Positions 1-6,813 are shown, numbered from the stretch's first letter. The stretch is 10,920 nucleotides of DNA from an uncultured bacterium (GCA_905215205.1 CAJMPK010000037.1:1-10920); one strand, 5' to 3'. Numbers and translations: made by a program. Notes: generated by a model not told the origin, from the sequence alone.

Positions 1-41
1 CCCCGCTTATCCTGCTCCTTCGGAGCATCGGATAAGCGGGG
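1..41 (-). terminator. Strong 41-nt hairpin, possible terminator of the esterase gene
   Basis: A 12-bp perfect outer stem (1-12 with 30-41) encloses a 6-bp inner stem (13-18 with 22-27) with a TTC triloop and a 2-nt bulge. It lies 54 nt past the stop of the minus-strand esterase gene, where a terminator is expected. Any U-tract for that strand would fall left of position 1, outside the window, so terminator function is an inference. It could instead be a REP-like intergenic repeat or belong to the next gene to the left. Confidence 0.5.
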
Positions 42-94
42 CCCGCGCTGCGGAATGTTTACAAAACTAAAGGTCAGGGCCCCCGATGGGATGG

Positions 95-1432
95 TTACCT
101 CGAAACTCTGGCCGACCACTCCCAGCAGCCCACCGGCTCGCCGTCGATGAGTACGTTGCCCCCGTCGAAGTCTTGATAACACAGGTCGTTGAATTGGTGG
201 ATCCACACGCCGTGGTTGAACGTCTTCTTAGGCGAGCCATCGGCCTCGCGATAGCGTCCGGTCAGGTCCTCGACATGGCTAAAGTAGGTAAGGTGCACGT
301 TGGCTCCGGCTTCACGCAGGCGTGCCGTGAGCGGCAGCACGGTCTGCTGCGGCGACACGAGCTCGTCGCCCTTGGAGTGCGTAAACCACAGCGGCGTCTT
401 GGCGAGCGCGGCTACGTCCTCGTCCGTGGCGTTGTACCACGGGGCACAGCAGGGAAGGCCGGCGGCGAAGAAATCGGGGTAGTCGGCGCACAGGCGCAGG
501 GTCATAAAGCCGCCGTTGGAAAGGCCGGCGACCACGATGCGGTCGGTGTCGATACGCTCAGCATGCTCGGCGACAAACTCGTCAATGAGCGCCTTGAGTA
601 CGGGGGAGTAGATGCTCTGGTTGGAGCGACCGAGCTGCTCGACGCCGTTGTCCATCCAAAACGTCGGCGACTGCGGCGCAAGCACCCAGGCAAAGCCGCC
701 AAAGTAACGCTGGATTTGCGCCTGGCTAATGGCTGTCACGCGGTTGCCGATATAGGCGCGCGTGGCGCCTTCGCCCTGCGTGGCACCCTTGCCTTCGCCG
801 GCGCCGTGCAGGTACACCACGAGCGGGGCCTTTTGGGGCACGACCGTGGCCTCGGGCGCGAAGGGATTGAAGCAGGCCGAGTCCTCTGCCTTAAAGCTGG
901 GCTCAAAGAAGCCGTACTCGAGCGCGATGCCATCAACGGCGGTCTTTTGCACGGCATTGCTCCAGCCCTTGAGCGCGGGGCAGATGTCGCCGCGACAGGT
1001 ATCGAAGACCAGGCCGCAGGTGGGGTCGTCGCCGTCGTTGCCGGGAAGAGCCGCGAGCTGCGTGATGTGCAGCTGGTCATCGAGCATGCGCGAGCCCATG
1101 ACGCCGCCTTCGATCTTTTTGGTCAAGCGCTGCTCGGCGACCTCGAGTGCCACATGGGTGCCCACGGCGAGCTTGCGGCCGTTCTCGTCACACGGATACG
1201 CGGCGAGAACGTCGATGTAACCCACGGAGGGCGTGGCATGGTCGGCGCCGTGCTCCTTGCGCATCAGGACCTCGCCCGTGCGCTCGTGACGCTCTACATA
1301 TATATGGAAAGTGTTCGCATCGACATCGTTGGCGCGCACAGTGCAGGGCAGGTCGAGAACGACTTTGCTGATCCAGGGGCCAAAGTCGCCCAAGGTGATG
1401 ACGGTTGCGTAGGTACACGATCTGAGTTCCAT
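95..1432 (-). CDS. Alpha/beta-hydrolase esterase with N-terminal accessory domain
   Basis: Predicted 445-residue serine hydrolase of the prolyl-oligopeptidase/PHB-depolymerase-like esterase group. The C-terminal half has the catalytic set: oxyanion-hole motif VVYLHGAG (residues about 205-212), nucleophile elbow GLSNGG with Ser305, an acidic residue in HSKGDELV (Asp356), and NHGVW with His407 as the likely catalytic His. Residues 1 to about 170 precede the hydrolase fold and resemble the Ig-like N-terminal domain of EstA-type esterases, but this is a weaker call. There is no signal peptide, so it should act in the cytoplasm. The frame stays open to 1489, but the ATG at 1432 is preferred because AAGGGAGG sits 6 nt upstream. 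It diverges from the PTS permease gene and probably shares its operators, so a role in removing acyl groups from an imported sugar conjugate is possible; substrate unknown. Confidence 0.8.
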   Translation of the reverse strand: MELRSCTYATVITLGDFGPWISKVVLDLPCTVRANDVDANTFHIYVERHERTGEVLMRKEHGADHATPSVGYIDVLAAYPCDENGRKLAVGTHVALEVAEQRLTKKIEGGVMGSRMLDDQLHITQLAALPGNDGDDPTCGLVFDTCRGDICPALKGWSNAVQKTAVDGIALEYGFFEPSFKAEDSACFNPFAPEATVVPQKAPLVVYLHGAGEGKGATQGEGATRAYIGNRVTAISQAQIQRYFGGFAWVLAPQSPTFWMDNGVEQLGRSNQSIYSPVLKALIDEFVAEHAERIDTDRIVVAGLSNGGFMTLRLCADYPDFFAAGLPCCAPWYNATDEDVAALAKTPLWFTHSKGDELVSPQQTVLPLTARLREAGANVHLTYFSHVEDLTGRYREADGSPKKTFNHGVWIHQFNDLCYQDFDGGNVLIDGEPVGCWEWSARVSR

Positions 1433-1438
1433 GAGCTG

Positions 1439-1446
1439 CCTCCCTT
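1439..1446 (-). promoter_or_regulatory. RBS that fixes the esterase start
   Basis: On the minus strand AAGGGAGG lies 6 nt before the ATG at 1432. No comparable site precedes the upstream in-frame ATG at 1489, which is also embedded in a palindromic operator candidate, so the shorter 445-residue product is favoured. Confidence 0.7.
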
Positions 1447-1481
1447 GCGCCGCGCGTGCTAAACAATCGCGGCAATACAAT

Positions 1482-1495
1482 CTAAACATGTTTAG
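1482..1495. promoter_or_regulatory. Operator candidate 1: perfect 14-bp palindrome
   Basis: CTAAACATGTTTAG is its own reverse complement. It has the TAAAC/GTTTA half-sites found twice more in this intergenic region and lies in the predicted 5' leader of the esterase transcript. Bound protein here would block that promoter. The half-site is typical of LacI/GalR-like or similar dimeric regulators, but the regulator is not in the window. Confidence 0.5.
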
Positions 1496-1506
1496 TGTAA
1501 AGCAGA

Positions 1507-1536
1507 ATTAGAGAATAAGCAGATGAACTCGGTAAA
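1507..1536 (-). promoter_or_regulatory. Candidate esterase promoter
   Basis: Read on the minus strand there is a -35 TTTACC (1536-1531), an 18-nt spacer and a -10 TCTAAT (1512-1507). These match the sigma70 consensus at 4/6 and 5/6. Transcription would start near 1500, just ahead of the 14-bp palindrome at 1482-1495, while the -35 overlaps a GTAAAC half-site at 1532-1537. This is the layout of a repressible promoter. A consensus TATAAT on the same strand at 1637-1632 is an alternative, but its -35 is poor. Confidence 0.45.
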
Positions 1537-1564
1537 CGGTCGCATCAAACGCTCAATGAACTGC

Positions 1565-1578
1565 TAAACACTCGTTTA
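1565..1578. promoter_or_regulatory. Operator candidate 2: TAAAC-N4-GTTTA
   Basis: TAAAC and GTTTA half-sites are separated by ACTC. The half-sites match those of the palindromes at 1482-1495 and 1800-1816, but the spacing differs (4 against 2 and about 5-7 bp), so affinity may be weaker or looping may be involved. It sits between the two divergent genes. Confidence 0.4.
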
Positions 1579-1774
1579 CTACTATCTAGCAGGGCTTTTG
1601 TTGCTGAGTCAACAAGGCATTTGGGTGCCAGATTATATAAAATCCCACGTAGACGGCCATTTATAAATAAACGGCACTTTATGTAATGCCTTGGCATTCA
1701 ATTACGTTCACCCCCGATTTTCTACCGTTCACCGGACTGCAAACGGCAAAACTGCCACAAATTCAGCGCTCCGT
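1579..1774. other. Gene-free AT-rich stretch in the divergent region
   Basis: No credible coding sequence was seen. It contains a spaced inverted repeat TTGTTG/CAACAA (1598-1615), an AT-rich patch around 1632-1643 that includes TATAAT on the minus strand, and two copies of CGTTCACC (around 1704 and 1727). None can be assigned a role from sequence alone. Confidence 0.4.
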
Positions 1775-1816
1775 GTAAACTAAACGCTGTAAACGTTCAG
1801 TAAACAAATTGTTTAC
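1775..1816. promoter_or_regulatory. Operator cluster upstream of the PTS gene
   Basis: Four GTAAAC/TAAAC half-sites occur in 42 bp: GTAAAC at 1775, TAAACG at 1781, GTAAACGTT at 1789, and the perfect palindrome GTAAACAAATTGTTTAC at 1800-1816 (8-bp arms, one central base). The cluster is about 110 bp before the permease start. The stretch around 1788-1801 also half-resembles a catabolite-response element, TGTAAACG followed by TTCAG, but lacks the expected right arm. No convincing -35/-10 pair could be placed next to it. Confidence 0.55.
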
Positions 1817-1909
1817 GACAGCGTATCCAGGGGCTCGGCAGCCGTAAGGGGTTATAGTCGCCGGGCCAAAGGCGTACCTACGTCCAAACGGGTAGGCACA
1901 CGATGATAT

Positions 1910-1918
1910 GGGGAGGGG
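1910..1918 (+). promoter_or_regulatory. RBS that fixes the PTS permease start
   Basis: GGGGAGGGG ends 4 nt before the ATG at 1923 (its GGAGG core is 6 nt away). The in-frame ATG at 1908 overlaps this site and has no SD of its own, so translation from 1923 is preferred. Confidence 0.75.
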
Positions 1919-1922
1919 TCCC

Positions 1923-3350
1923 ATGGCAGTAGATAACAAGCAGATTGCCACCGATGTCCTCGAGCTCGTGGGCGGTGCGGAGAATGTTACCGTCGCCACC
2001 AACTGCATGACGCGCCTGCGTCTGACGCTCAAGGATAACAGCAAGGCCGACGTGGAGAAGATCAAGAAGGTCAAGGGTGTTCTGGGTTGCCAGTTCGCCG
2101 GCAGCCAGCTCCAGGTCATCATCGGACAGAACGTGCCCAAGGTGCTCGCCGAGTTCGTCGCCATGTCCGGCGTCAAGCAGGGTGCTGCGGTCGACGAGAA
2201 CCTCGACGCTCCTAAGGAGAAGTTCGAGCTCAAGAACCTGCCCAACATCATCCTCGACTACCTGTCGGGTTCCATGACTCAGCTGATTCCGCTGCTCATG
2301 GCCGGCGGTCTGTTCCGCACCATCGCTGCGGTCCTCGGTCCCACCATGCTCGGCGTTCTCTCCGATACCGATCCGACCTACACGTTCCTCTACACCACCC
2401 TGTACGAGGCCACGTTTACCTTTATCCCCATCTATCTGGGCTATGCCGCTGCTAAAAAGCTCGGCGCCTCTCCGGTTCTGGGCATGCTCCTCGGCGGTGC
2501 TCTCATGGCCCCGTCCGTCGTGAGCGTCGCGACTCAGGAGGGTGGCGGAATCATCTCCGTCTACGGCATCCAGATCGCCGCTGCCAACTACCAGCAGTCC
2601 GTCCTGCCGATCATCCTCTCGGTGCCCGTCCTGTACTTTGTTGAGAAGTTCTTTAAGAAGGTCATGCCCGACGTGCTGTCCACGGTCTTCACGCCGTTCT
2701 GCACCATGATCGTCACCATCCCCATCGCCTTCATCGTCCTTGCGCCGATCGGTAACGAAATCGGTACGCTGATTGCCAACGCCCTCTTTGGCCTTGCTGA
2801 CCTTGGCGGCATCGGTATCCTGATCGTCATGGCCGTCCTCGGCGCCTTCTGGCAGCTCTTCGTGGTCTGCGGTATGCACATGCCCGTCATCCTGCTTGCT
2901 CAGGTTCAGATCATCGCCGCCGGCTACGATCCCTTCGTCTTCGTTTCCACCAACTGCGCTATGGCCGCTGTCTGGGGCTGCGCCTTCGGTGCCTTCCTCA
3001 AGATGAAGAACCCCGACGAGAAGGGTCTTGCCCTGGGTTACGTCATCTCCGCCATCGCCGGCGGCGTCACCGAGCCCGCGCTCTTCGGTATCCTCATGCG
3101 CTTCCGTCGCACCATGCTCGGCATGTTCATCGGCGGTGCCATCGGCGCTGTGTTCTCCGGCCTCATGGGTGTTACCTACTACCTGGCCGGCGGCGCCTCC
3201 AACTTCCTGGTCTTCACCAACTACCTGCAGGGTGGCCAGATGAACACCGTCTGGGCTATCGTCGGTATGGCAATCTCCTTCGTCATCGCCGCTGCCGTCG
3301 TCTTTGCCACTGGCTTCTCCAAGGAGGAGCTCGCCGAGATGGAGGCCTAA
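1923..3350 (+). CDS. PTS EIIBC sugar permease (glucose/beta-glucoside superfamily), no EIIA domain
   Basis: Predicted 475-residue membrane permease that imports and phosphorylates a sugar. Residues 1 to about 80 are an EIIB domain with the phosphorylation site NCMTRLRL, Cys28. Residues about 100-465 are EIIC, with many hydrophobic segments and the conserved GGVTEPALFG motif. The domain order and motifs fit the sucrose/trehalose/MurP/beta-glucoside branch; NCMTRLR is also the form seen in MurP, but the substrate cannot be read from this. The protein ends after GFSKEELAEMEA with no EIIA domain, so it must borrow EIIA from another protein. Codon use is strongly biased (AAG, CTC, GGC, ATC), suggesting high expression. 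Upstream GTAAAC operators and the downstream glycoside hydrolase suggest an inducible glycoside uptake unit. Confidence 0.92.
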   Translation: MAVDNKQIATDVLELVGGAENVTVATNCMTRLRLTLKDNSKADVEKIKKVKGVLGCQFAGSQLQVIIGQNVPKVLAEFVAMSGVKQGAAVDENLDAPKEKFELKNLPNIILDYLSGSMTQLIPLLMAGGLFRTIAAVLGPTMLGVLSDTDPTYTFLYTTLYEATFTFIPIYLGYAAAKKLGASPVLGMLLGGALMAPSVVSVATQEGGGIISVYGIQIAAANYQQSVLPIILSVPVLYFVEKFFKKVMPDVLSTVFTPFCTMIVTIPIAFIVLAPIGNEIGTLIANALFGLADLGGIGILIVMAVLGAFWQLFVVCGMHMPVILLAQVQIIAAGYDPFVFVSTNCAMAAVWGCAFGAFLKMKNPDEKGLALGYVISAIAGGVTEPALFGILMRFRRTMLGMFIGGAIGAVFSGLMGVTYYLAGGASNFLVFTNYLQGGQMNTVWAIVGMAISFVIAAAVVFATGFSKEELAEMEA

Positions 3351-3392
3351 GGCCAAACCATTCGGACGCATACGACCTTACCTACACGACAG

Positions 3393-3428
3393 GGCCCCGT
3401 CAGGCGCAAGCCCGACGGGGCCTTTCCT
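3393..3428 (+). terminator. Intrinsic terminator after the PTS gene
   Basis: A 9-bp perfect stem GGCCCCGTC/GACGGGGCC (3393-3401 with 3414-3422) encloses a small GGC-GCAA-GCC inner hairpin with a GNRA loop. TTTCCT follows directly. It starts 43 nt after the permease stop. The short U-tract suggests incomplete termination, so the hydrolase gene downstream may be read at a reduced level from the same promoter or have its own. Confidence 0.75.
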
Positions 3429-3547
3429 GCAAGGTAGACTGATTGGGACGGGAGATGCCCGCCCGCAAGGGCTTGCTAAACGACGGAGGCTTTTGTGCCA
3501 AGGTTACCGCGAAAGAATCTGCCGGTTCGCAACTCCTTTATCAAACG

Positions 3548-3553
3548 AAAGGA
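3548..3553 (+). promoter_or_regulatory. RBS that fixes the glycoside hydrolase start
   Basis: AAAGGA is 7 nt before the ATG at 3561. The nearby ATG at 3555 would be only 1 nt away, and the earlier start at 3495 has no SD and would add a sequence unlike the family N-terminus. Confidence 0.6.
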
Positions 3554-3560
3554 CATGCAG

Positions 3561-4874
3561 ATGAGTTTGGGAAAACTGACTGTCAACGGTCGCCAGGATG
3601 GCTTTTTGTGCGAGGACAAGCCGTTCTTTTGGTTTGCCGATACGTGCTGGAGTGCGTTTACGAGCATCGCCGAGGCCGATTGGGACTACTATCTGGCCCG
3701 CCGCGCCGAGCAGGGCATGAACGTGCTGCAGATCAACACGCTGCCGCAGTGGGATCGCTGCTGCCCCGATCTGGGCATTTGGCCCTATGCCAGCGAGGAC
3801 GGCGTGCATTTTGATTGGTCCCGTCCCAACCAAGCGTACTGGGACCGCGCTGCCGCCATGTGCAGCGCTGCTGTCGAGCACGGCATTCGTCCGGCACTCG
3901 TGCTTATGTGGTGCAACTACGTGCCCGGTACCTGGGGTGCCAAGATTGCCGAGCATTGCGGTGCCGAGGTTATGCCGCGCGAGGAGGTCCGTGCCCACGT
4001 TGCCCGCGTCATCGAGAACCTGGGCGAGTTTGACCCCGTCTACGTGGTGGCGGGCGATACCGACTTTACCAGCGACGAGGCGATTGCCTACTACGAGGAC
4101 GCCCTCGACGAAGTCGTCAAACGCGCGCCCGAGGCGTTGCGCACCATGCATATCAACCGCGGCAACCGCACCATTCCGTCACAGTACCTGGACCGCCTGG
4201 ACTTTTACATGTTCCAGCCCGGCCACAACTACGAGGGCCAGCCCGAGGCATGGCGCCTGCCGCAGGACTTTATCGCCAACTATCCCAAAAAGCCGATGGT
4301 CAACTCCGAGCCCTGTTACGAGCAGATGGGTGCCTCGCGCAACGTGTACTGGCGCTTTACCGCGCAGGACTGCCGTGCGAGTGTGTGGTCGTCGATCCTT
4401 GCCGGTGCGAGCGCTGGCGTGACCTATGGCGCGCACGGTGTTTGGAACTGGCAGACCAGCAAGAGCCAGGGCTCGGTGCTGGGCGAGGGCTTCGATATGC
4501 CGTTCCGCTGGCAGGAGTGTCTGCAGTTTGCGGGCGTTTGGGACTTTGGCGCGATCGAGCACGTGCTTGCCGGCCTGGGCGCTACGGCTGGCGACGACGC
4601 ACTTGCCGTGGTTCCGGCGCAGGAGCTGCTCGACGACGCGCGCGAGGCCATTCGTGTGGCGCGCGTTGGCGATCGTGTCGTTACGTACCTGCCACGTACC
4701 ACAGCGCTCAAGTTTAAGCTCGACGGCGCGCGCGGCTGGACGGTGACGGTCCTCGACATGGAGGACAAGCGCATCGCCAAGCTGCCCGTCCGCGACAACG
4801 GTGACGGCACCGTGCGCGTGGCTCAGCATCCCTTTGAGCACGACGCACTGGTGATCCTGACCCCCGGGCGCTAA
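3561..4874 (+). CDS. DUF4038 / GH140-like apiosidase-type glycoside hydrolase
   Basis: Predicted 437-residue enzyme of the DUF4038 family (apiosidase-like TIM barrel), about the usual size. The N-terminus LTVNGRQDGFLCEDKPFFWFADTCW matches the family opening in type, followed by YLARRAEQGMNVLQINT. Acidic candidates for catalysis are Asp166/Asp168 in VVAGDTDF and Glu250 in MVNSEPCYE; characterised GH140 enzymes use an Asp and a Glu in equivalent places. YGAHGVWNW (289-297) is another family signature. Residues about 345-437 form a C-terminal beta-rich domain typical of the family. GH140 removes apiose from plant polymers, but here there is no signal peptide and a PTS permease gene lies upstream, so a small imported glycoside is a likelier substrate. 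The specific sugar is unknown. Confidence 0.82.
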   Translation: MSLGKLTVNGRQDGFLCEDKPFFWFADTCWSAFTSIAEADWDYYLARRAEQGMNVLQINTLPQWDRCCPDLGIWPYASEDGVHFDWSRPNQAYWDRAAAMCSAAVEHGIRPALVLMWCNYVPGTWGAKIAEHCGAEVMPREEVRAHVARVIENLGEFDPVYVVAGDTDFTSDEAIAYYEDALDEVVKRAPEALRTMHINRGNRTIPSQYLDRLDFYMFQPGHNYEGQPEAWRLPQDFIANYPKKPMVNSEPCYEQMGASRNVYWRFTAQDCRASVWSSILAGASAGVTYGAHGVWNWQTSKSQGSVLGEGFDMPFRWQECLQFAGVWDFGAIEHVLAGLGATAGDDALAVVPAQELLDDAREAIRVARVGDRVVTYLPRTTALKFKLDGARGWTVTVLDMEDKRIAKLPVRDNGDGTVRVAQHPFEHDALVILTPGR

Positions 4875-4917
4875 CGGCTCTACTCCAACATTTACAACCC
4901 AGTCCCTTTCATGAGGC

Positions 4918-4977
4918 TGCGACGGAATGGTTCCTGCATGACGGCTTTAAGCTGCCAAGGGGAGCCATTCCGTCGCA
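4918..4977. repeat. Palindromic element A (about 60 bp)
   Basis: Arms TGCGACGGAATGG (4918-4930) and CCATTCCGTCGCA (4965-4977) are perfect complements. Four more pairs, including one G-T, extend the stem to 17 bp around a 26-nt loop holding CGGCTTTAA. It lies 43 nt after the hydrolase stop and might slow or stop transcription, but no U-tract follows. It is clearly related to element B at 6753-6813. Confidence 0.8.
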
Positions 4978-5021
4978 CTCATTGGGGACGTACTTAAATG
5001 AGCGGTAGTTGGAGACACTCC
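4978..5021. repeat. Small inverted repeats adjoining element A
   Basis: CTCATT (4978-4983) and AATGAG (4997-5002) form an inverted repeat around GGGGACGTACTTA, directly abutting element A. A further small hairpin GGAG-ACA-CTCC follows at 5011-5021. The arrangement looks like the remains of a composite intergenic repeat. No transposase gene is visible nearby. Confidence 0.4.
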
Positions 5022-5131
5022 TTGCCGAGCTAGAGGTCGCGCGTGTCCCTTCTGGTCCATGCGGCTCAAAATCGCGGCGTGATGTGAACGGCTGGGGTCA
5101 AATTTGCAGCATTTCGAGCTCGGCTTCGATA
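5022..5131. other. Gene-free stretch upstream of the regulator gene
   Basis: No credible gene, RNA or known motif was recognised. A minus-strand reading frame crosses this region and element A, but its translation has no recognisable domain, and it overlaps the promoter and start of the regulator gene. It is treated as non-coding. Confidence 0.4.
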
Positions 5132-5160
5132 TTGAGATTGGTTCTTTATTAAAATAGAAT
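5132..5160 (+). promoter_or_regulatory. Promoter of the LuxR-type regulator gene
   Basis: TTGAGA (5132-5137), a 17-nt spacer and TAGAAT (5155-5160) each differ from the sigma70 consensus by one base. Transcription should start near 5167, giving a leader of about 24 nt before the ATG at 5191. Confidence 0.7.
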
Positions 5161-5190
5161 TCCAGACAATTGAGCGGCCGGGGGTTAACC

Positions 5191-6735
5191 ATGAGGGGCA
5201 TGGGAGACAAAACCGCATATCTGCGTCGGGGCATTCGGGAGATTATATGCCTGGCGCTGTTCTTCTTCACGTTTTTGGCGTGCGAGTATCTCTTTGATGT
5301 GCGCATAGCCGAGTTCGTGTCTCCGAACGAGGTCGTTATTTATGAGAGCCTTGTCCTCGGCGCGAGCGTGATTGGCTTTTTTGTGCGTCCCATTCTGTAC
5401 TATCGCCGTCCCCATGCTATCGACGCAACGAGTGACGTCACGGGCGTTTTACTGGTGGCGGCATTGCTGCTGCTGATTATGGCGGTTCAGGTTGAGGTGG
5501 TAATTGCCGACGGTTTGGTGGCGTGCTGCGCGTTGGGCTACTGCGGATCGACTGCCCATGCAAATTTTGCGAGGCGCTTTGCGCGGACGCCCTGCTTAGC
5601 GCGCGCCGCCGCACTTTCTTACGCCATGGGCGTTCTGGTACAGGTCCTCAACCACATGGTGATGCCTGCCGGCATTCCTCAGCAGGCCGTTCTGGTTGTC
5701 TGTGCGATCGCGCAGGTGGCGTTGCTCCACGGTGCCCGACGTGCCAAGCTGCGCGACGAGTCCGATCCCAACTTTGAACCCAGTGCTGCCGGTCTTTCGG
5801 TAGATGCTTTGGAATATGGCGCCAAGTGGCAAGACGATCCCAAGGCAAAGGCGGCATTCCGCCGCGCCGTGGTCCGCCTGACCGTAGCGACAGCGTATCT
5901 TTCCGGCGTATTCGCCGCTCTCAACGCGGGCTTCACGACCTTGCATGCTGTCGGAGCCGTCGATTTGGGCGATTGGCCGCGCCTGCTGCTTGTCGTGAGC
6001 TCGTTGGTCGCTGGCGCACTATTTGACCTGCACGGCCGCTCGTATATGAATATCGGCATGACATGTGCCGCCATACTGTCCACGCTTTCGTTCTTTGTGC
6101 TTATCGTCGATGGTAATGGCGGCAACGAGCTTGCTGCCACGATCATCTTTTATCTGGGCTCGGGCTTTTTCGTGGTGTTCTTTACCACAAAATATGCCGC
6201 CGTCTCGCTCTATGCGCGCTGGTCATATTTTTGGCCGTGCATGGGTCGCGTCGTCAACAACGTGTGCTCGATGCTCGTGACGGCGCCGGCGGTGGCGATT
6301 ATCTCGAGTCAAAACGTGCTGGCTGCGGTCGGTGCGGCGCTCGTGATGTTTGTGGGCATTGCGATTACGCTGCTGGGGCAGTTGGGGCAACGAGCCGATG
6401 ATGCCGTGATGCAGGATGGCCTGCCGCTTGCCACCGACGATCTTGGTGGGGATCTTGCGCCCACATGCTCCGACCCCGAGCCCGTGGAGGCAGCGGAGCT
6501 CACGTCCGATGAACGCCTTGATGCCTTCGTCGCCACCTTTGGGCTTACAGAGCGCGAGCGCGATATTCTTGAGGTCTTGGTCGTTTCGGACCAGAGCGTT
6601 CAGGACATCGCCACAACGCTCTTTCTTTCGCGCTCCACGCTCTATCGCCACATTTCCTCGATCAACAAAAAGGCCGGTACCGCCTCGCGCGTGGCCCTCA
6701 TCAACTTCTTCTGGTCCTGGACGCCCAAGGACTAG
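5191..6735 (+). CDS. Membrane-anchored LuxR-family transcriptional regulator
   Basis: Predicted 514-residue protein. Residues about 15-410 contain many hydrophobic membrane segments in two blocks separated by a polar stretch (about 190-225, around DESDPNFEPSAAGLS and KWQDDPKAKAAFRRAV), resembling a transporter-like sensor. Residues about 410-448 are an acidic linker. Residues 449-514 are a LuxR-type DNA-binding domain: LTERERDILEVL (452-463), then SVQDIATTLFLSRSTLYRHISSINKKAG as helix-turn-helix. The architecture is typical of Coriobacteriia, where ligands are mostly unknown. The ATG at 5191 is chosen because it follows the promoter at a normal distance with a GGGGG run 6 nt upstream; TTG at 5170 lies almost at the predicted transcription start, and ATG at 5200 is also possible. 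It stands alone between palindromes A and B. Its targets cannot be inferred. Confidence 0.88.
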   Translation: MRGMGDKTAYLRRGIREIICLALFFFTFLACEYLFDVRIAEFVSPNEVVIYESLVLGASVIGFFVRPILYYRRPHAIDATSDVTGVLLVAALLLLIMAVQVEVVIADGLVACCALGYCGSTAHANFARRFARTPCLARAAALSYAMGVLVQVLNHMVMPAGIPQQAVLVVCAIAQVALLHGARRAKLRDESDPNFEPSAAGLSVDALEYGAKWQDDPKAKAAFRRAVVRLTVATAYLSGVFAALNAGFTTLHAVGAVDLGDWPRLLLVVSSLVAGALFDLHGRSYMNIGMTCAAILSTLSFFVLIVDGNGGNELAATIIFYLGSGFFVVFFTTKYAAVSLYARWSYFWPCMGRVVNNVCSMLVTAPAVAIISSQNVLAAVGAALVMFVGIAITLLGQLGQRADDAVMQDGLPLATDDLGGDLAPTCSDPEPVEAAELTSDERLDAFVATFGLTERERDILEVLVVSDQSVQDIATTLFLSRSTLYRHISSINKKAGTASRVALINFFWSWTPKD

Positions 6736-6752
6736 CTAATTTCCCAATAAGT

Positions 6753-6813
6753 TGCGGTGGAATAGTCCCTAAATTAAAGTCACGCGGCTTTAAACAGGAA
6801 CTATTTCACCGCA
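6753..6813. repeat. Palindromic element B (about 61 bp)
   Basis: Arms TGCGGTGGAATAGT (6753-6766) and ACTATTTCACCGCA (6800-6813) pair along 14 bp with one G-T wobble; CC/GG continues the stem after a mismatch. An inner hairpin TTAAAG/CTTTAA (6774-6779 with 6788-6793) sits in the loop. It lies between the convergent regulator and mgtA genes and could end transcription from either side, although no U-tract flanks it. It shares arm sequence and the loop 9-mer CGGCTTTAA with element A. Confidence 0.8.

Noticed and set aside
57..62. GTTTAC half-site downstream of the esterase gene
   Set aside because: It is a single unpaired hexamer and not near a promoter, so probably chance.
86..1462. Long plus-strand open frame opposite the esterase gene
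   Set aside because: Its translation has no recognisable domain, while the minus strand has a complete serine-hydrolase motif set and a good RBS. It is an antisense shadow caused by high GC.
1632..1637. Consensus TATAAT on the minus strand as the esterase promoter
   Set aside because: No acceptable -35 at 16-18 nt and it would give a leader of nearly 200 nt; the pair at 1507-1536 fits better, though this one cannot be excluded.
1878..3371. 497-codon minus-strand open frame opposite the PTS permease
   Set aside because: The product is a very Asp/Gly/His-rich sequence with no domain, the mirror of the strong codon bias of the permease on the plus strand.
4947..5306. 119-codon minus-strand frame between the hydrolase and regulator genes
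   Set aside because: It runs through palindrome A and the start and promoter of the regulator gene, and its translation shows no domain.
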